From the NCBI GenBank assembly GCA_012934845.2, contig WNNJ02000417.1:62001-126000 (forward strand): 64,000 nt of DNA, read 5' to 3'. The notes beneath the pieces are model-generated. The model made no database searches and was not told where the DNA came from. It saw only the letters and a program-made list of their open reading frames with translations. The translations under genes and the position numbers were made by a program. Origin of the DNA: Pomphorhynchus laevis. Taxonomy: Eukaryota; Acanthocephala; Palaeacanthocephala; Echinorhynchida; Pomphorhynchidae. Positions within the stretch are counted from its first letter, which is position 1. Each line of letters begins with the position of its first letter. Below, in pieces: positions 1-10,800 of the stretch.

Positions 1-111
1 TGACGTATTGCAATAATTGTAAGAAAAGTTTACCTTTATGTGCGTTATGTGCTCAACCAATGGGATCGAAAGCTACAATTTACGCAAGTACCGATAAATC
101 TGGAAAATCAA
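1..111 (+). CDS. mios: MIOS-like (GATOR2 complex) exon, cut by window edge
   Basis: The plus-strand frame starting at base 3 reads a Cys-rich segment with the pattern CxxCxxxLPxCALCxxxMGS. This closely matches the C-terminal zinc-ribbon/RING start of MIOS (missing oocyte), where the known pattern is CPGCRKPLPRCALC followed by xxxMGT. MIOS is a WD-repeat subunit of GATOR2, which promotes mTORC1 signalling at the lysosome. A good splice donor (CAA then GTGAGT) follows base 111; without splicing the frame would stop at about 160. The rest of the RING motif (the CHNC and GHxxH part) was not found between 112 and 1,000, so it is either beyond a longer intron or lost. The family call rests on about 20 matched positions. 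Most of the gene lies left of the window. Confidence 0.6.
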
Positions 112-847
112 GTGAGTTTAAAACTTCCACATGTAAAGACTTTACAATTAATTATTGACTAAATAATATAACGAATATAATTATATGTTCAATTATAATA
201 ATATGTTTAAAATTCGTATATATTTTGGTCGTAGCGTGATACCTACTGGAAGTAGCTTATAAAATATATCATACAAACTTTGAACTGTTAATTCAAAGTT
301 GCAAGTAAAAATGGGCCCGTCACGTAGAACAAACGGAGTTTGTTCTACGTGACAAACTCCGTTTGTCATCTAACTTTTTTATGTCAAGATCGAAATATCA
401 CAAAACATTCTTGCGATTTTATTGTGTTGCCAAATGGTACTCTTTTAATGTTTTGAATTTTCAAACACAAACAAAGCCATAAAAAATATTATTTTATTAT
501 TAAAAATTATATTTAATTTATAAATAATTCAAAAGCAATATTTAACTATTACGAATATTCCGTATTAAGATTTATGTAATTGAAAAGAAGCCTAACAGGA
601 TAAAGATAGTGTTAGATATCACATCGTGACTACACCATAGTGATTTATCTTTGATCGATAACTCAATTTATAGACAAAACTCTATATCTACGATAAAGCA
701 GGGGTGTTAATAGCAAATCAGTTGCTACCCTCTATAGTTGCTTGTCATCTATGAGGTTAAGTGTATTAGGTACGATATTACTTGCATTCAGCAGCATTTG
801 ATTTATATAGTTACAATTAATAACGTCAAAATAAAATATAACCATAC
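112..847. other. AT-rich spacer between MIOS-like and Spen exons
   Basis: No coding exon is supported on either strand. In particular the remainder of Spen RRM2, expected on the minus strand after the donor at 847, is not visible. A perfect palindrome at 319-353 (16-bp arms, 3-nt loop) is followed by a partial third copy of its arm. Confidence 0.6.
319..353. repeat. Perfect fold-back palindrome, 16-bp arms
   Basis: Arms 319-334 and 338-353 are exact reverse complements around the loop GGA. The bases just after the right arm again match the reverse complement of the loop region, which suggests repeated template switching. Confidence 0.9.
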
Positions 848-1709
848 TTATCAAATTTAATAATCGCAGTGCGCTTGTTATCAACTGTGTTGATTTTAAC
901 AGCGCATACATTTCCGTATCGTTTGAATTTGTAATAGACACGCTCGCGAACACATAATTCTAAATATATTACACTACTATAAATGTATATTTACTCAATG
1001 CACTACCAGCTAGATTTGAGGGTAAATTGGAAACGATAACAGATTGTGTTGCAAATTCTGCTGGTGACCCTAAACTTTCGGAGGATTGGAAATCGCATAT
1101 ACTAAAATTCATAGAGAAATAAAATTCAGACTTATCAGACTTGTTGTTTCTTAATTATAAGAAGAAATATCGTAAACTTACGTGCTTGAAGTCAGCTTCG
1201 ATACAGAACAATTATCATTAGTACCAATTGTTGTCGGATATACGATTTGTTTACTAGCTGAACTATAGAAAATCACAAACGAAGTGTAATTTGATATGAA
1301 ATTACAACCAATTAAAAAACATCTTTTACTAAAATAATTTGAACATAGGAAATGGAAATTTTTTTTTGCACAGCAATTTTTAAATAAAAAAATACGAAAT
1401 TTACAATATAAAAATAATAATACTACAATGGCAGAGAGCATTTCAAATTACCAGCAAGAAACAACTTTTTCAGTATTCAATTTGTCGAAATTATTACAAT
1501 CGGTAACTGCATTGGGGTTTTTCATTGCATGCAGAAAGGAAGTAGGTATTGGGTTACCAGGCAAATGAAAACAGGTAACCAGTGTTCTGTCCAAAATCGT
1601 AATTTTCTGGGAATTTGCTTTAACAGCATCCTTTATATCAATAAAGCTAATTACTGCAACTCTGTTACCGTCTTCTTGCTCGTATTTTATATCCAAAATC
1701 TTGCCGTAC
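848..1709 (-). CDS. spen: Spen-family RNA-binding protein, exons 2-5 (RRM1 end, linker, RRM2 start)
   Basis: Four minus-strand exons chain in phase: 1709-1452, 1262-1182, 1101-995 and 959-848, with introns of 189, 80 and 35 nt bounded by GT and AG. Exon 2 opens with YGKILDIKYE and continues with VAVISFIDIKDAVKA, matching Spen RRM1 (RYGRVESVKI, then VAAFVDFVDIKSAQKA), and then LPGNPIPTS, matching EPGTIPS. After a linker, exon 4 begins RRM2 with the RNP2-like VIVSNLP. Exon 5 gives YYKFKRYGNVCAVKI and the RNP1-like strand TAIIKF, comparable to Spen FHEFKKFGKVTSVQI. Spen proteins are nuclear RNA-binding corepressors. Only about 225 residues are visible counting exon 1, whereas Spen proteins are usually thousands of residues long. 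The rest of RRM2 and the SPOC domain are not seen, so the gene is either cut here or continues beyond a long intron. Confidence 0.78.
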
Positions 1710-2689
1710 CTAGTTTTAATAAAAGAATTTAAAACCTTTTAATTTCAAATTCATAACATCAAAAGATATAATTAGATTATTAAAATTCTAACAAGATTTA
1801 AAAGTGTTTGAATTTATTAAAATTTAAATTAATTAAAATTCAAAATTTTTACATTTAAAATTTACATTTAAGTTACTATAATCAACTGAAGAAATCAACT
1901 GGAGAAAAATCAACTAATATAATGTATATTTTGGTTAAAGATAAAATTGATAAAACTAAATTAATTAAAATGTTAATTAATTAACATTTGTGTGGATTAG
2001 CACAAATGTCAATTACAAATTACAAAAAGAGATGAAACACATTCTGAATTTAATTACAAATTCTTGAACTATATTTTTATGTCGCTAATTTAGTCATACG
2101 ACTGGATTCGTAAATAAATGAGTCAAAAATAAATGACAAATGATAAAGTCAAAAGATATGTCACAGGATAGTCGTAGATTTGGTCAAATGATAAAACTTT
2201 ACGAATAAATCTAATAATAATTTTAATTAGTAGGAGAAAAAGCGATTGAAATAATCAAATTACAATAATTAAATTGTAATATTTAATTTTAATATAATAT
2301 ATTATATTACAATATGTTTTGTTATAACATAATGAAATACTATGTTATGAATAAAATAATATTTATAAATGTGGTGTTTAAGTGATTTTTATCAAGCAAA
2401 TTACGGTATCGTAAACATAACAATAGATATACCGTCCTGGTTCGGAACCGAGATGCGGAAATATGCTGGTTTCCCATCTATTATAAAGCGAGCATTGACA
2501 TTATGAAAAAAATGATCAAAATTTTATGATGTGAAAAAGTAAAGTTTTAATTAAAACAAAATTTTATAAAGCTTTATCTGAAGTTTTTTAATAATTTTTA
2601 CATCTTTTACATCTACAATTTTTCAAATATTTAGTTTTAGCCTAAGTTTTATTTAAAAAGACATATTCAATGAACAAGCTGAAGAAGTA
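1710..2689. other. AT-rich sequence, no gene recognised
   Basis: Very AT-rich low-complexity DNA. One short GC-richer island at about 2,425-2,485 stands out. On the plus strand it could be read as a small terminal exon after an AG at about 2,425 (frame with IPSWFGTEMRKYAGFPS, then a stop). No homology was recognised. Confidence 0.5.
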
Positions 2690-2723
2690 TAACTGAACTA
2701 GAACATAATTTGATACTTAAAGA

Positions 2724-2752
2724 GACCGTTCAATTTATAAAATTGAACGGTC
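2724..2752. repeat. Perfect fold-back palindrome, 13-bp arms
   Basis: Arms 2724-2736 and 2740-2752 are exact reverse complements around a 3-nt loop, at the edge of a PLE-tail repeat. Confidence 0.9.
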
Positions 2753-2861
2753 AATTTTATATCAGATCAGATAACTGAGTCTACGTATTTTATACGATAT
2801 ATTAATAAAAATAAAGATAAATAATAAATAATTTATTTTTAATGTAACTTGTTGAGATTCA

Positions 2862-3399
2862 TCTTGTGCTTGATTAAATTAATTTATCCAAAATAATTTT
2901 GGCATTTATAATTAAATATATTATCCATACACATTTCTTTGATTGCCCAGAACACTCTTCTACGCTCTAATATAGGCCAAAGTGTATCATTTTGTCATTT
3001 CCCTCAAACTCTATGTATCTCCTATTAAGAATATTCTTGTCAACAATCCAAAATATTCGTATTTGATTACTTGTGCATAGCGTTCAATGTGTGAACGCTA
3101 TGTTTAATAGCGTTCACACAATTTAGTTCATCTTTAAATTTTCTTTGTTGAAAATTTTGAGCATGCTCTTAAACACACAAAACATTGAGAAGTTAATGGT
3201 CATTGTGTTCTATGATAAATTGTTGCTGCTATTATTTTTGATGTTAATATTGTTTGTTGATATTATTTTTTGTTGTTATTATTTTTGTTGTTATTATTTT
3301 AATTAATCCTGTGCTCGATTAAATTAATAAATCCAAAATAATTTTGGCATTTATAATTAAATATATCATCCATACACATTTCTTTGATTGCCCAGAACA
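2862..3399. repeat. 91-bp direct repeat pair
   Basis: A segment of about 91 bp at 2862-2953 recurs with few changes at 3309-3399; both end in GATTGCCCAGAACA. The spacer holds a palindrome at 3076-3102 (11-bp arms) and a TTG/TTATT-rich microsatellite at about 3,220-3,300. The repeat is probably part of the PLE-tail debris. Confidence 0.75.
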
Positions 3400-4085
3400 A
3401 TTTATATTAGAAAAAGGCTCTCAAACATTCAGAAATATCATTGTTTCTCCTCGAGAAATAAACATTATTGAAAACAAAGTCCACAGGTCAATAATAACTT
3501 GTCAGTAGAACAAATCAGATCATATAACTGAGTCAACGTATTTTATAATATATATGAATAAAGATAAATAATAGCACTATTATATAGATATTAACGACGT
3601 GTTTTCTCTGGTAAAATTTGATTATTTAGTGTACTGTATTCTAATACAAAGCATATTGTTTATTATCCATAAATATTTCCACTCAAGCGATTAAATGTAT
3701 TTTTATAATATTTTGTATAATTCTACATTATAATAAAAGGAAAAAATCATTGTATTTAATAGTATTTAAATATTTAATTGTAATTTAATATTTTACAAAT
3801 TTTACTAATAGTTTTAATACACTTTTTAATTATCATTAAGATCTGCGTAAATACGATGTTTTATGGTCAAATAGTATGAGAAAGGAAACTGGAAATATCA
3901 ATCAATGTTACAATTAAGACGGCGTGATATTTCATTTTTATTTTATAAAATTATTTTAAAGATTATCTTAATTACATTAACTATATCATTAATAAAAGCT
4001 TGTAAATACCGAATTAACATCGTAAATCACTTCTGGCATCGTAAATTTCAAATTAAATCGATTGCATGAAGCGAGCATAGATGGT

Positions 4086-4109
4086 CATTATAAGTGTTCA
4101 CTTATAATG
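4086..4109. repeat. Fold-back palindrome, 11-bp arms
   Basis: Arms 4086-4096 and 4099-4109 are exact reverse complements with a 2-nt loop. Confidence 0.85.
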
Positions 4110-4942
4110 AAGTGTTTACTTTATAATAAAAGTAAAGATAAATAATAAATGTCATAAGATTTTATACAATTAATATTTTTATCAATATAAAGTTAAATTT
4201 AAAATTTAAAATAAAAGTCAATTGTTATGAAATGACTAACATATAACATACGATATCTCAGAATAAGGATAAATTCAATTTTCTCTCGCTCGAGCTGCGT
4301 CAATCTGATTGTGAGCTTTTTATTAACCCCAAAGAAATTTAAAATTTGATATTTTTTTAATATCAAAATTTAAAAATTAGATAAAAAATTACAAATAATT
4401 ATTATAAGATTTTATAAAACTTATATAAAGTTAAAATAAAAAAAATGAAATTTAAAATAAAAGTCAATTCTTATAAATTGACTAATAAATAACAAAAAAC
4501 GTATCATTATAAGGATTAAAAGTAATCAGGAGGAACTGCAATGTTATTATGTTTCAACCACTATTCCTCCAACCAACATAACAGCGGGGCAAATACATGC
4601 TAATGACGTATTACATCTAATGAAATTTGATTAGCAAATGCATTATATTTAATGTATTATGTTTAATATTATATTTACAATTTTCTGTTTGATCATATTT
4701 TTATAGTAACAATTAATTTTGAATAATTTAAATCAAGTTAAAATAAAAAATTGAAATCAAAAATAAAAGTCATTTTTATGAATTGACTAACAAATAATAG
4801 ATGCTGACGTTGTGTCATAATAAAAATTAGAGGTCATCAGAAGGAACTGTTATGCTATCGAGTTTCTGCCCCTAACTCCTCTACCCAACATAGCTGCGGG
4901 GCCAAATACATGATCATGATATATTTCCTCTGATAAAGCTAC

Positions 4943-5656
4943 CTAGTATCCTATTCTAATACAAAATATATTATTTATTAACCATCCATATAAATTCAAA
5001 CTTAAGCGTTTAAATTTATTCTTTCTATTATTGTGTTGATTTATATATTTTACTATTTTCTGCTTGATGTTATTTTTATAGTAATCTACTTTAAAATATG
5101 TATCTATTAAATTATTTAAATGATTTCGAAGAAAGCCCATATCATTACATATTGTTGCAATTCTTAAAATTTCATTATTTAATGTATTATATTTTATATT
5201 ATATGGTATGCATGAATGCTCATGCAAAAATATGTTTCTTGTAAATTTAAATATGTCATCTTTACGATATAAATTAATAGTAGTTTTAGTTAATGTTAAT
5301 TTAATGTTCATATCTAGATATACACCTTCTTTATCATTAATATTGGTTTTGTTAAGAATAAGGCTTTCTGGATAAATGTGCTCACCAATTGAATAAAAAT
5401 CATTAGAATTAAATACACATATATCATCAATGTATCGAAACATATATTTCATATATTTATATAATTTAGATTTATTTTTTACACAGTTATGAACAAATTC
5501 ATATTCTTTAAAGCTTAAAAATAAGTCAGCTATAATTGGGCTACTATTATATACCATTGGAACACCTTTTATTTGTCTAAATATAGATGTCCCTACTTTT
5601 AAATAATTTTGATTTATCAAAATATTTAAGGATTCTATTAATTCAATTTTATCCAT
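4943..5656 (-). pseudogene. Penelope-like element reverse transcriptase, 3' part
   Basis: An open frame of 237 codons carries RT hallmarks in order: IKGVPM with N-SP and ADLFL (the motif usually seen as GVPMG-N-SP-ADLFL), then FRYIDDI (catalytic Asp pair in RYIDD), then YLDMNIKL and a helical C-terminal thumb. The same protein occurs in another copy at 15,856-16,338, where a CxC motif lies upstream. The pattern matches the RYIDD RT lineage that I associate with Penelope-like elements; assignment to a PLE clade is tentative. No GIY-YIG endonuclease is visible. The N-terminal half is missing, so the copy is 5' truncated. Its 3' side runs directly into the tail modules at 4,740-4,942. Confidence 0.65.
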
Positions 5657-6343
5657 ATATTTATATTTACTTGATCATTTAATTTTTGCTTATAATTTAA
5701 ACGTTTATGGAATATTATATCCAAATCAAATACGGCATTTTTATAAAATGTAGATGTCTTAATATAGATGTCCCTATTTTCAAATTATTTCGATTTATCA
5801 CAATATTTTTTATCCATAACAATATTTATATATTTAATATAACATTGCATTAATTTACAAATTTATCATATCACATTATAAGGCTCTCCAAATAGCAATC
5901 GATTTGAATTAATCCCATATATAAATGTATTTAATATAAATTCTTTAAAATATATAGAATTTGTAAGATACACGAATCAAAATCACTCTCTTCTTTCATA
6001 TTAAAAATAAATTATTTTTAATATTATTTTTATATTTTTTGACACTTTATATTTTTAAAAGCACTACGACTCTAACTTATTTAAGAATATCAGAAAATCT
6101 TAATATGGCATTTTTAGTGACAAGGAGATAGTAATTTACAGAGCGGGTAACCATCACGCACTAGAAATATCTAAATATGTATCTAAATATCTAAATTTCT
6201 AAATATCGTTCATGTTTCACAAATATCTTTGTATAACATGAACAAAATATCTTTGCTACTAATACTGAATGTAAGTTAATGTAATTGATATAAAATAGTC
6301 TTTACATTCAAATATTAAAACATTTAAAAACGATTTATTTTCA
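5657..6343. other. AT-rich sequence between PLE and RLE element
   Basis: No convincing coding segment. The part next to 5,657 may be decayed upstream sequence of the PLE copy; the remainder is low-complexity AT-rich DNA. Confidence 0.5.
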
Positions 6344-9290
6344 CTAACACCAAATATAGATATAATTTAGAAAAGCCTTTCCGTCTCGAGCGACCTCTAA
6401 CAGCCACGCTGCATTTCCCCGCTGCACTGCACAGCTTAAACGCTGCAAGAGGAAATTGGCAGCTCTTCGATCATCTGTTGCCACAACCAACATATTGCCC
6501 AGTTTTGTCAAAAAATTCGAAATTATCGGCCTGACAGCACCAATTGTGTCGATCGCCAACGGCACAAATTTATATTGCGATTCGTCAATACATGTATATT
6601 TGGCCTTCTTTCGATCCTCTGCCAATCTAGCAACCTCCCCGGCCCCAGAGACCGCACTAGGCAAATGACTGACAGCAAGAATGTTGGGACCCATACTAGC
6701 AGACGTCCCCTATCCCATGAGACTAGTGAAGCACCGTCCAGTCTCTTTCCGTCGTTTCTGCAGAGCCCGATTTGTTCAAGGCGGGACGAGATACCGGCTG
6801 TGTCAAGGGCGCTACGAATAAGTGTGTTTACAGCACTGTGCCGATTGTGCCGAGAAACCACTCTGGGGCAGTCTAGCCCGTGAATACCAGAGGGGTCTGA
6901 TACGACGCCGCACTCACACTTAAATGAAACCGAGTTGAGAATACCGAGGCGGAGGGCTGATGCAAGACAGATTGAACTGTCGTCTAGTTTTGTGCCCATC
7001 GAAGCTATCGGAAGGGCATTAAGGAATGCGCCAGACCATCTAGTTGACACGGCTAGCAAGCGGTCCCGATCTTTGGGAAAGGCGCTTGAAGCTGCCAGGT
7101 GTCGAAATTCCTTCTCAAACAATGGGGCTGTCCTACGTTTTTGCAAGGTTGTATCCGTTGGAACAGTCAGGTCAAATTTAGTGGTCCAACTCTCTGACGC
7201 CGTTCGGTAGTTAAGGTCACTAGTGCCTGAGCGATTTGCCAAATGCTCTGGGATTAATAGAGCAGTTAAGTTCTTCGTGCGCGAAACAGATGAACAAAAG
7301 GCCGGTATAGATAAGTTTTCGGCACGCAAAACACCCATTCCACTCATCTTAACAGGTAGGTAGGCTTGACGCCAGGCTATGTGAGAGAGCCTGAGGTTAA
7401 AGATTTCCTCCAGAGAACTGCGAACTTCCACGAGGCCGCTTGTATAACACGGTGCGCAGCGTAAAAGGAAGTTGATCTTTGGCAGCGTCAAACAATGTCG
7501 AAGTAGAAAAGATGGCGTCGTGCTTCGCAAGTTTTGAGAGCTTTCGGCCTACCTGCTGAAGTTGTGTAATATCCGATTTCAAGATCATATCAAGGTGAAA
7601 TCCGGCGCAAAGCGGAGCGCCTAGCAAGTCCGCGGATGACACATCACAGACTTTTACGTTTGGCATTATATCAAGTAGAGGTTGAATATAGTTACCGCTT
7701 TTAGAAATCACTTGGCATTTGTCTGGCCGTAAGAACAATACAATTTTTGCTCCTTGAGTTCAAATGTGTTCGATATCATTGATTAGTGTGGAAACTTCTC
7801 CACCTATGCAGCAGTCATCCAGATAGCAAACAGCTAATGGTGACAAAAGGTTGTGGGTCAGACTGTTGATGGCAAGTGAGAACAGGAGAGGACCGAGAGG
7901 ATCCCCTTGTTGTACTCCCTCTTTTGAATAAATCACATTGTCCTCGAAGAGAAGTGTGCTTGGGTAATCCTAGCACATTTCCACGAAGTCCTGGATCCCT
8001 GGGATTTCCTTCTTCACAACCTGAAGGACTGCGCCCCTGCTGATTGAGTTAAAGGAATTTTCGAAGTCTAACTTTACCATCGCTGAATTGCCTACCAAAC
8101 CGTGTTCAGCAAAACATTTAGCTGCATGAATTGCGGCCTCGACACCCCGAGGCACACCGACGCCAAGTTGATTTGTTAGAAGCATGTCAACCACTCTCTC
8201 GATAGCAAATCTGCAAGCCACTTTAGCAGCTAGCCAGCGGAAGGTACAACCAACAGCTATAGGTCTGACTCCTCCGTCCACTTTTACGAAAGCCAGAAGC
8301 TTGGCTCCGCATAATATAGGCTTGATCGAGGTTGCCACTTTACCCGCAAGGATGTTACTTGTTAGTTCACAAATAAATTTCAGTAGTATGTCTCCTGCGA
8401 CACCACTCGAACGACTAACTAGGTCACGTAGATGAGAAGGACTCAGGCCATCAGCGCCCCCAGCAGAAGACGGTTGAAATGACTGGAGAGCCGACAAGAC
8501 AGAAGGACCCGAAATAAGTGGACCTAAATCGAGATTTGACCGCGGACGTGCGCAGCTTTCATTATAAAGTAACCGCCGTTCTGGATGTTTGCGACGCAAA
8601 AGCTCGATAGTCTGCTCCTCCGCACTCAACAGCTGGTTGTTATCGGCAAGCAGTCGTACCGCTCCAAGAATCCGCAATCCTACAACTTTTCAGAAACCTT
8701 GTTTGGAAGTTGATCATCCCGGTGATATACAGGTTTAGTTCTTGGTGTACTGATTGTTGGGATTGCCCCATGATTGTACGACATACATGCTTACTTTAAC
8801 GTCGACCCTAGCGACACAGTACAGTTACCCCTGTTCGTTAGTGGCACGCGCAAGACTGATTTCGCGAATCCGAGGAGTTGCATCCATGGGTTATCGTTTA
8901 GCGGGCAAGCGTTGACAGCATTTATTAGTTCGACAAGCTTGGTTGCTATTGTGGGCCTCGCTGCACGTGGTATTCGCCGAACCAGACGTACGTTCTCGCA
9001 AAGTAATTCCATGCTCGATAACGAAATTTGGAGGCTTGGGAAAGCGGTTGGATTGCCATTCTGCTGTATTTAGTTTGTGAATCGTTGGAGGCTTGCCGGA
9101 GCCATGACAAGTTGAGCCTCGACCGTGCTGTCGAACAAGTCCACTTGCCACAGGTATAAACTTCCTGTAGCATACGGAGCATTGTACTCGCATAAATCCG
9201 TTGTAAGAACGTATGTATATTAGATTGTATTTAGACGTTCTGAAAATCCTTCGACGCTCTGAAAATCTGTAAGTTGTTAATTTATTAGCC
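6344..9290 (-). mobile_element. Decayed RLE-type (R2-like) LINE, family 1, copy I
   Basis: Read on the minus strand from about 9,290. A zinc finger near 9,180-9,090 (CxVC, then a His, then C-x-GSGKPP) is followed by RRIPRAARP and NPWMQLLGFA at 8,980-8,800. The RT at about 8,680-7,740 has GADGLSPSHLRDL, VRPIAVGCTFRWLAAK, VKLDFENSFNSISR, EGVQQGDPLGPLLFSL and YLDD near 7,812-7,823, then LRPDKCQVIS. The C-terminus (7,530-6,344) has a CECG-HGLDCP-RH knuckle and a restriction-like endonuclease-type region ending FVPLAIDTIGAV and QRLSCAVQRGNAA. The usual RPDG of this region reads RLDG. The coding sequence is split over at least five frames by frameshifts and stops (one stop just after the YLDD block), so it is dead. 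GC content is well above the surrounding AT desert. Confidence 0.85.
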
Positions 9291-9685
9291 AAGAAAGTTT
9301 AAACTCTATTAAAATTAAATAATTAAATAAATAATTAAAAAATAATCACAACCTAGATTATGTTTCATGACAAGGATAAAAAGTAGTTTACAATTTTCAT
9401 TAAGATTTCAAAATAGATGTTCACGCTGTTCAAGATTGTATCCTAAAATTAAGAAAGTTTATTGACAAAAACAATCGAATAAAAATATAATCTAAAATAA
9501 TATAATTCTATATATATATTAATATATATCGTATATATAATATATCTATAATATATTACTAATATATCAATAATATAATAATATAATTAAAAAATAATTA
9601 ATATAATAATATTATATAATATAATATAACATATAATTCATTACGTATGTGTCGACGTAATAAACGTAATAAACAAATTCGCTAC
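9291..9685. other. AT-rich sequence beside Spen exon 1
   Basis: TATATA-rich DNA with no supported exon. It belongs to Spen intron 1. Confidence 0.5.
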
Positions 9686-9801
9686 CGTTCAAAAAGAGGC
9701 TTTAAGATTGAGTCATCCACATTGTCTGGTAAGTTGCCAACATTCAGCTTTCGAGATTCTTTCCGGCATTTACGCAACGATCTTACATCATTTATCAGCA
9801 T
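9686..9801 (-). CDS. spen: Spen-family RNA-binding protein, exon 1 (start of RRM1)
   Basis: The ATG at 9801-9799 opens a 116-nt exon. It encodes a short basic leader, then KLNVGNLPDNVDDSILKPLF and ER at the donor. This matches the extreme N-terminus of Spen, where RRM1 also begins a few residues after the start (HLWVGNLPENVREEKIIEHF, then KR before YGR). The donor GTAGCG splits an Arg codon in phase with exon 2 at 1709. An AG acceptor-like site (CGCTTCTAG) lies 10 nt before the ATG. The LEO1 stop is only 80 nt upstream on the same strand, so the promoter space is tiny. Confidence 0.8.
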
Positions 9802-9881
9802 TTTAATCTATCTAGAAGCGACAATTACAAAGAACGATTATAGAGTCAAGTAAATGAAAACATAAAAAGATTTGACAAGTA
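9802..9881 (-). promoter_or_regulatory. 80-nt LEO1-Spen intergenic spacer with possible trans-splice acceptor
   Basis: The LEO1 stop (9884-9882) and Spen ATG (9801) are on the same strand 80 nt apart. The last LEO1 codons contain AATAAA, a possible poly(A) signal overlapping the coding end. A pyrimidine-rich stretch ending CTTCTAG precedes the Spen ATG by 10 nt. This spacing resembles operon-type gene pairs resolved by spliced-leader trans-splicing, which is an inference only. Confidence 0.35.
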
Positions 9882-10259
9882 TCAATCTTTATTAGAATCT
9901 TCATCATCATAATCAGAGCTAGAATAAATACGAGTAACAATTTTACGATTACGACGACTGCTGCTAACATCTTCATCGCTACCTTCTTCCATCGTCCCTT
10001 TCCCGTCGTCTGCCTGATGGTCCAATCTTTTATTAGTAACGTTTGCATCAGTATCACTACCGCGGTCACTAGCTCCAGCGTCAATATCAGATTCAAAGCC
10101 ATCACGAGTCTCGTCAATATCATCTTCGTCATCAGTGTCGTCATCGCGTTCAAGAAAGCGACTATTCAACTGACGACGAGCATTGTGACGTGCGTCTTCT
10201 TTCCGCTTTTCAAGCAAATTTCTACGACGATCTTCTCGCTTTAACCGCTTTTCTTCTTG
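9882..10259 (-). CDS. leo1: LEO1 (Paf1 complex), terminal exon 7
   Basis: Starts after the acceptor GTGCTTTAG at 10260 with QEEKRLKREDRRRNLLEKRK, matching the basic helix that follows the Leo1 domain ([20 protein letters not shown] in human). It continues with a long acidic tail rich in Asp and Ser and ends SSSDYDDEDSNKD. The phase joins exactly to exon 6, which ends IELIK at 23313. It contributes 125 residues of an approximately 420-residue protein, close to the short Leo1 proteins of yeast and nematodes. AATAAA lies inside the last codons. Confidence 0.93.
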   Translation of the reverse strand, partial: QEEKRLKREDRRRNLLEKRKEDARHNARRQLNSRFLERDDDTDDEDDIDETRDGFESDIDAGASDRGSDTDANVTNKRLDHQADDGKGTMEEGSDEDVSSSRRNRKIVTRIYSSSDYDDEDSNKD

Positions 10260-10389
10260 CTAAAGCACAACACACTCAACGATTATTTCTTAATTACTCC
10301 GTGCTCATTTTACATAAAAACACTTAACAAAATAATAATAAATAATTATAGACATTTAATTAATAAGCATTAATGCAAAATTACAAACA

Positions 10390-10800
10390 TCTTCAATTTG
10401 TCACCATCCCGTCACCTTACGATTCAGCCTTTCAGGATTTGCTAAAGATCTAAGGGCGCACTCGCAGAGCACAATATTCGGTAATCGTGGCATTAGGAGC
10501 TTAAAAAATCTTAGCCTTTCTCCAAGGGAAGTCCTCTTGATAACAAAACAAGTCCTGAGATTGAACAGTTGCACTAGAGACGTAACTGAACACTACCAAT
10601 TAATGACAGATGCTTTGCCCGTTTCAGGGCCCACCTTACTCTCTTTAGGACACTTTTGAAAATATTTAAGTCCAATCCGGATATCATCCTAACCGTGATA
10701 GTAAGGTCTAGGTATCTCACTCGATGTGTAAAGACGGTGAGGGGTTGATTATTCGATATGGGGTAGAGAAAAGAGATTTCTAGCCTCCATTATGTTCTTT
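10390..10800 (-). pseudogene. Possible decayed LINE RT C-terminal fragment
   Basis: The minus strand reads VRYLDLTI (compare the YLGV motif after the RT active site of many LINEs), then FKSVLKRVRWALKRAKHLSL and IGSVQLRL, then frames broken by stops. The family is not assigned; GC content is higher than the flanks. The identification rests on one motif and a helix pattern. Confidence 0.35.

Larger units (their letters stand above)
2750..4942 (-). repeat. Cluster of 5'-truncated Penelope-like element tails
   Basis: The same modules recur here, downstream of the PLE RT fragments at 4.9-5.7 kb and 15.9-16.5 kb, and in the 20-23 kb cluster. One module is a GC-richer block of about 100 bp containing GGAACTGCTATGCTATC and CTCTACCCAACATAGC. 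The other is an AT-rich block containing AACTGAGTCTACGTATTTTA and GAATTGACTAATAAATAA. Recognisable copies lie at about 2,755-2,850, 3,475-3,690, 4,110-4,260, 4,400-4,640 and 4,740-4,942, all in the same orientation. Some retain the last codons of the RT. They are best read as partly tandem, 5'-truncated PLE copies or their terminal repeats. Confidence 0.7.
1710..9685 (-). other. Spen intron 1 (7,976 nt), filled with retroelements
   Basis: Exon 1 ends in phase 2 (CG before the donor GTAGCG) and exon 2 starts with G after an AG acceptor, restoring an Arg codon before YGK. This is the point where Spen RRM1 continues. Inside lie PLE tail repeats, a PLE RT fragment and a decayed RLE LINE, all described separately. 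By contrast the following introns are 189, 80 and 35 nt. Confidence 0.75.

Noticed and set aside
732-953. A 73-codon minus-strand ORF starting with MFASVSITNS
   Set aside because: The true coding frame over 848-959 is a different one (RRM2 of Spen), shown by splice phase and RNP motifs.
970-1122. A plus-strand ORF ending in SEDWKSHILKFIEK, at first read as a host exon
   Set aside because: It is the antisense shadow of Spen exon 4, which has good splice sites and the VIVSNLP motif on the minus strand.
9647-9853. A 67-codon plus-strand ORF starting MCRRNKRNKQ
   Set aside because: Antisense to Spen exon 1; no family resemblance.
9812-10153. A Met-rich 113-codon minus-strand ORF
   Set aside because: An out-of-frame shadow of the acidic LEO1 tail.
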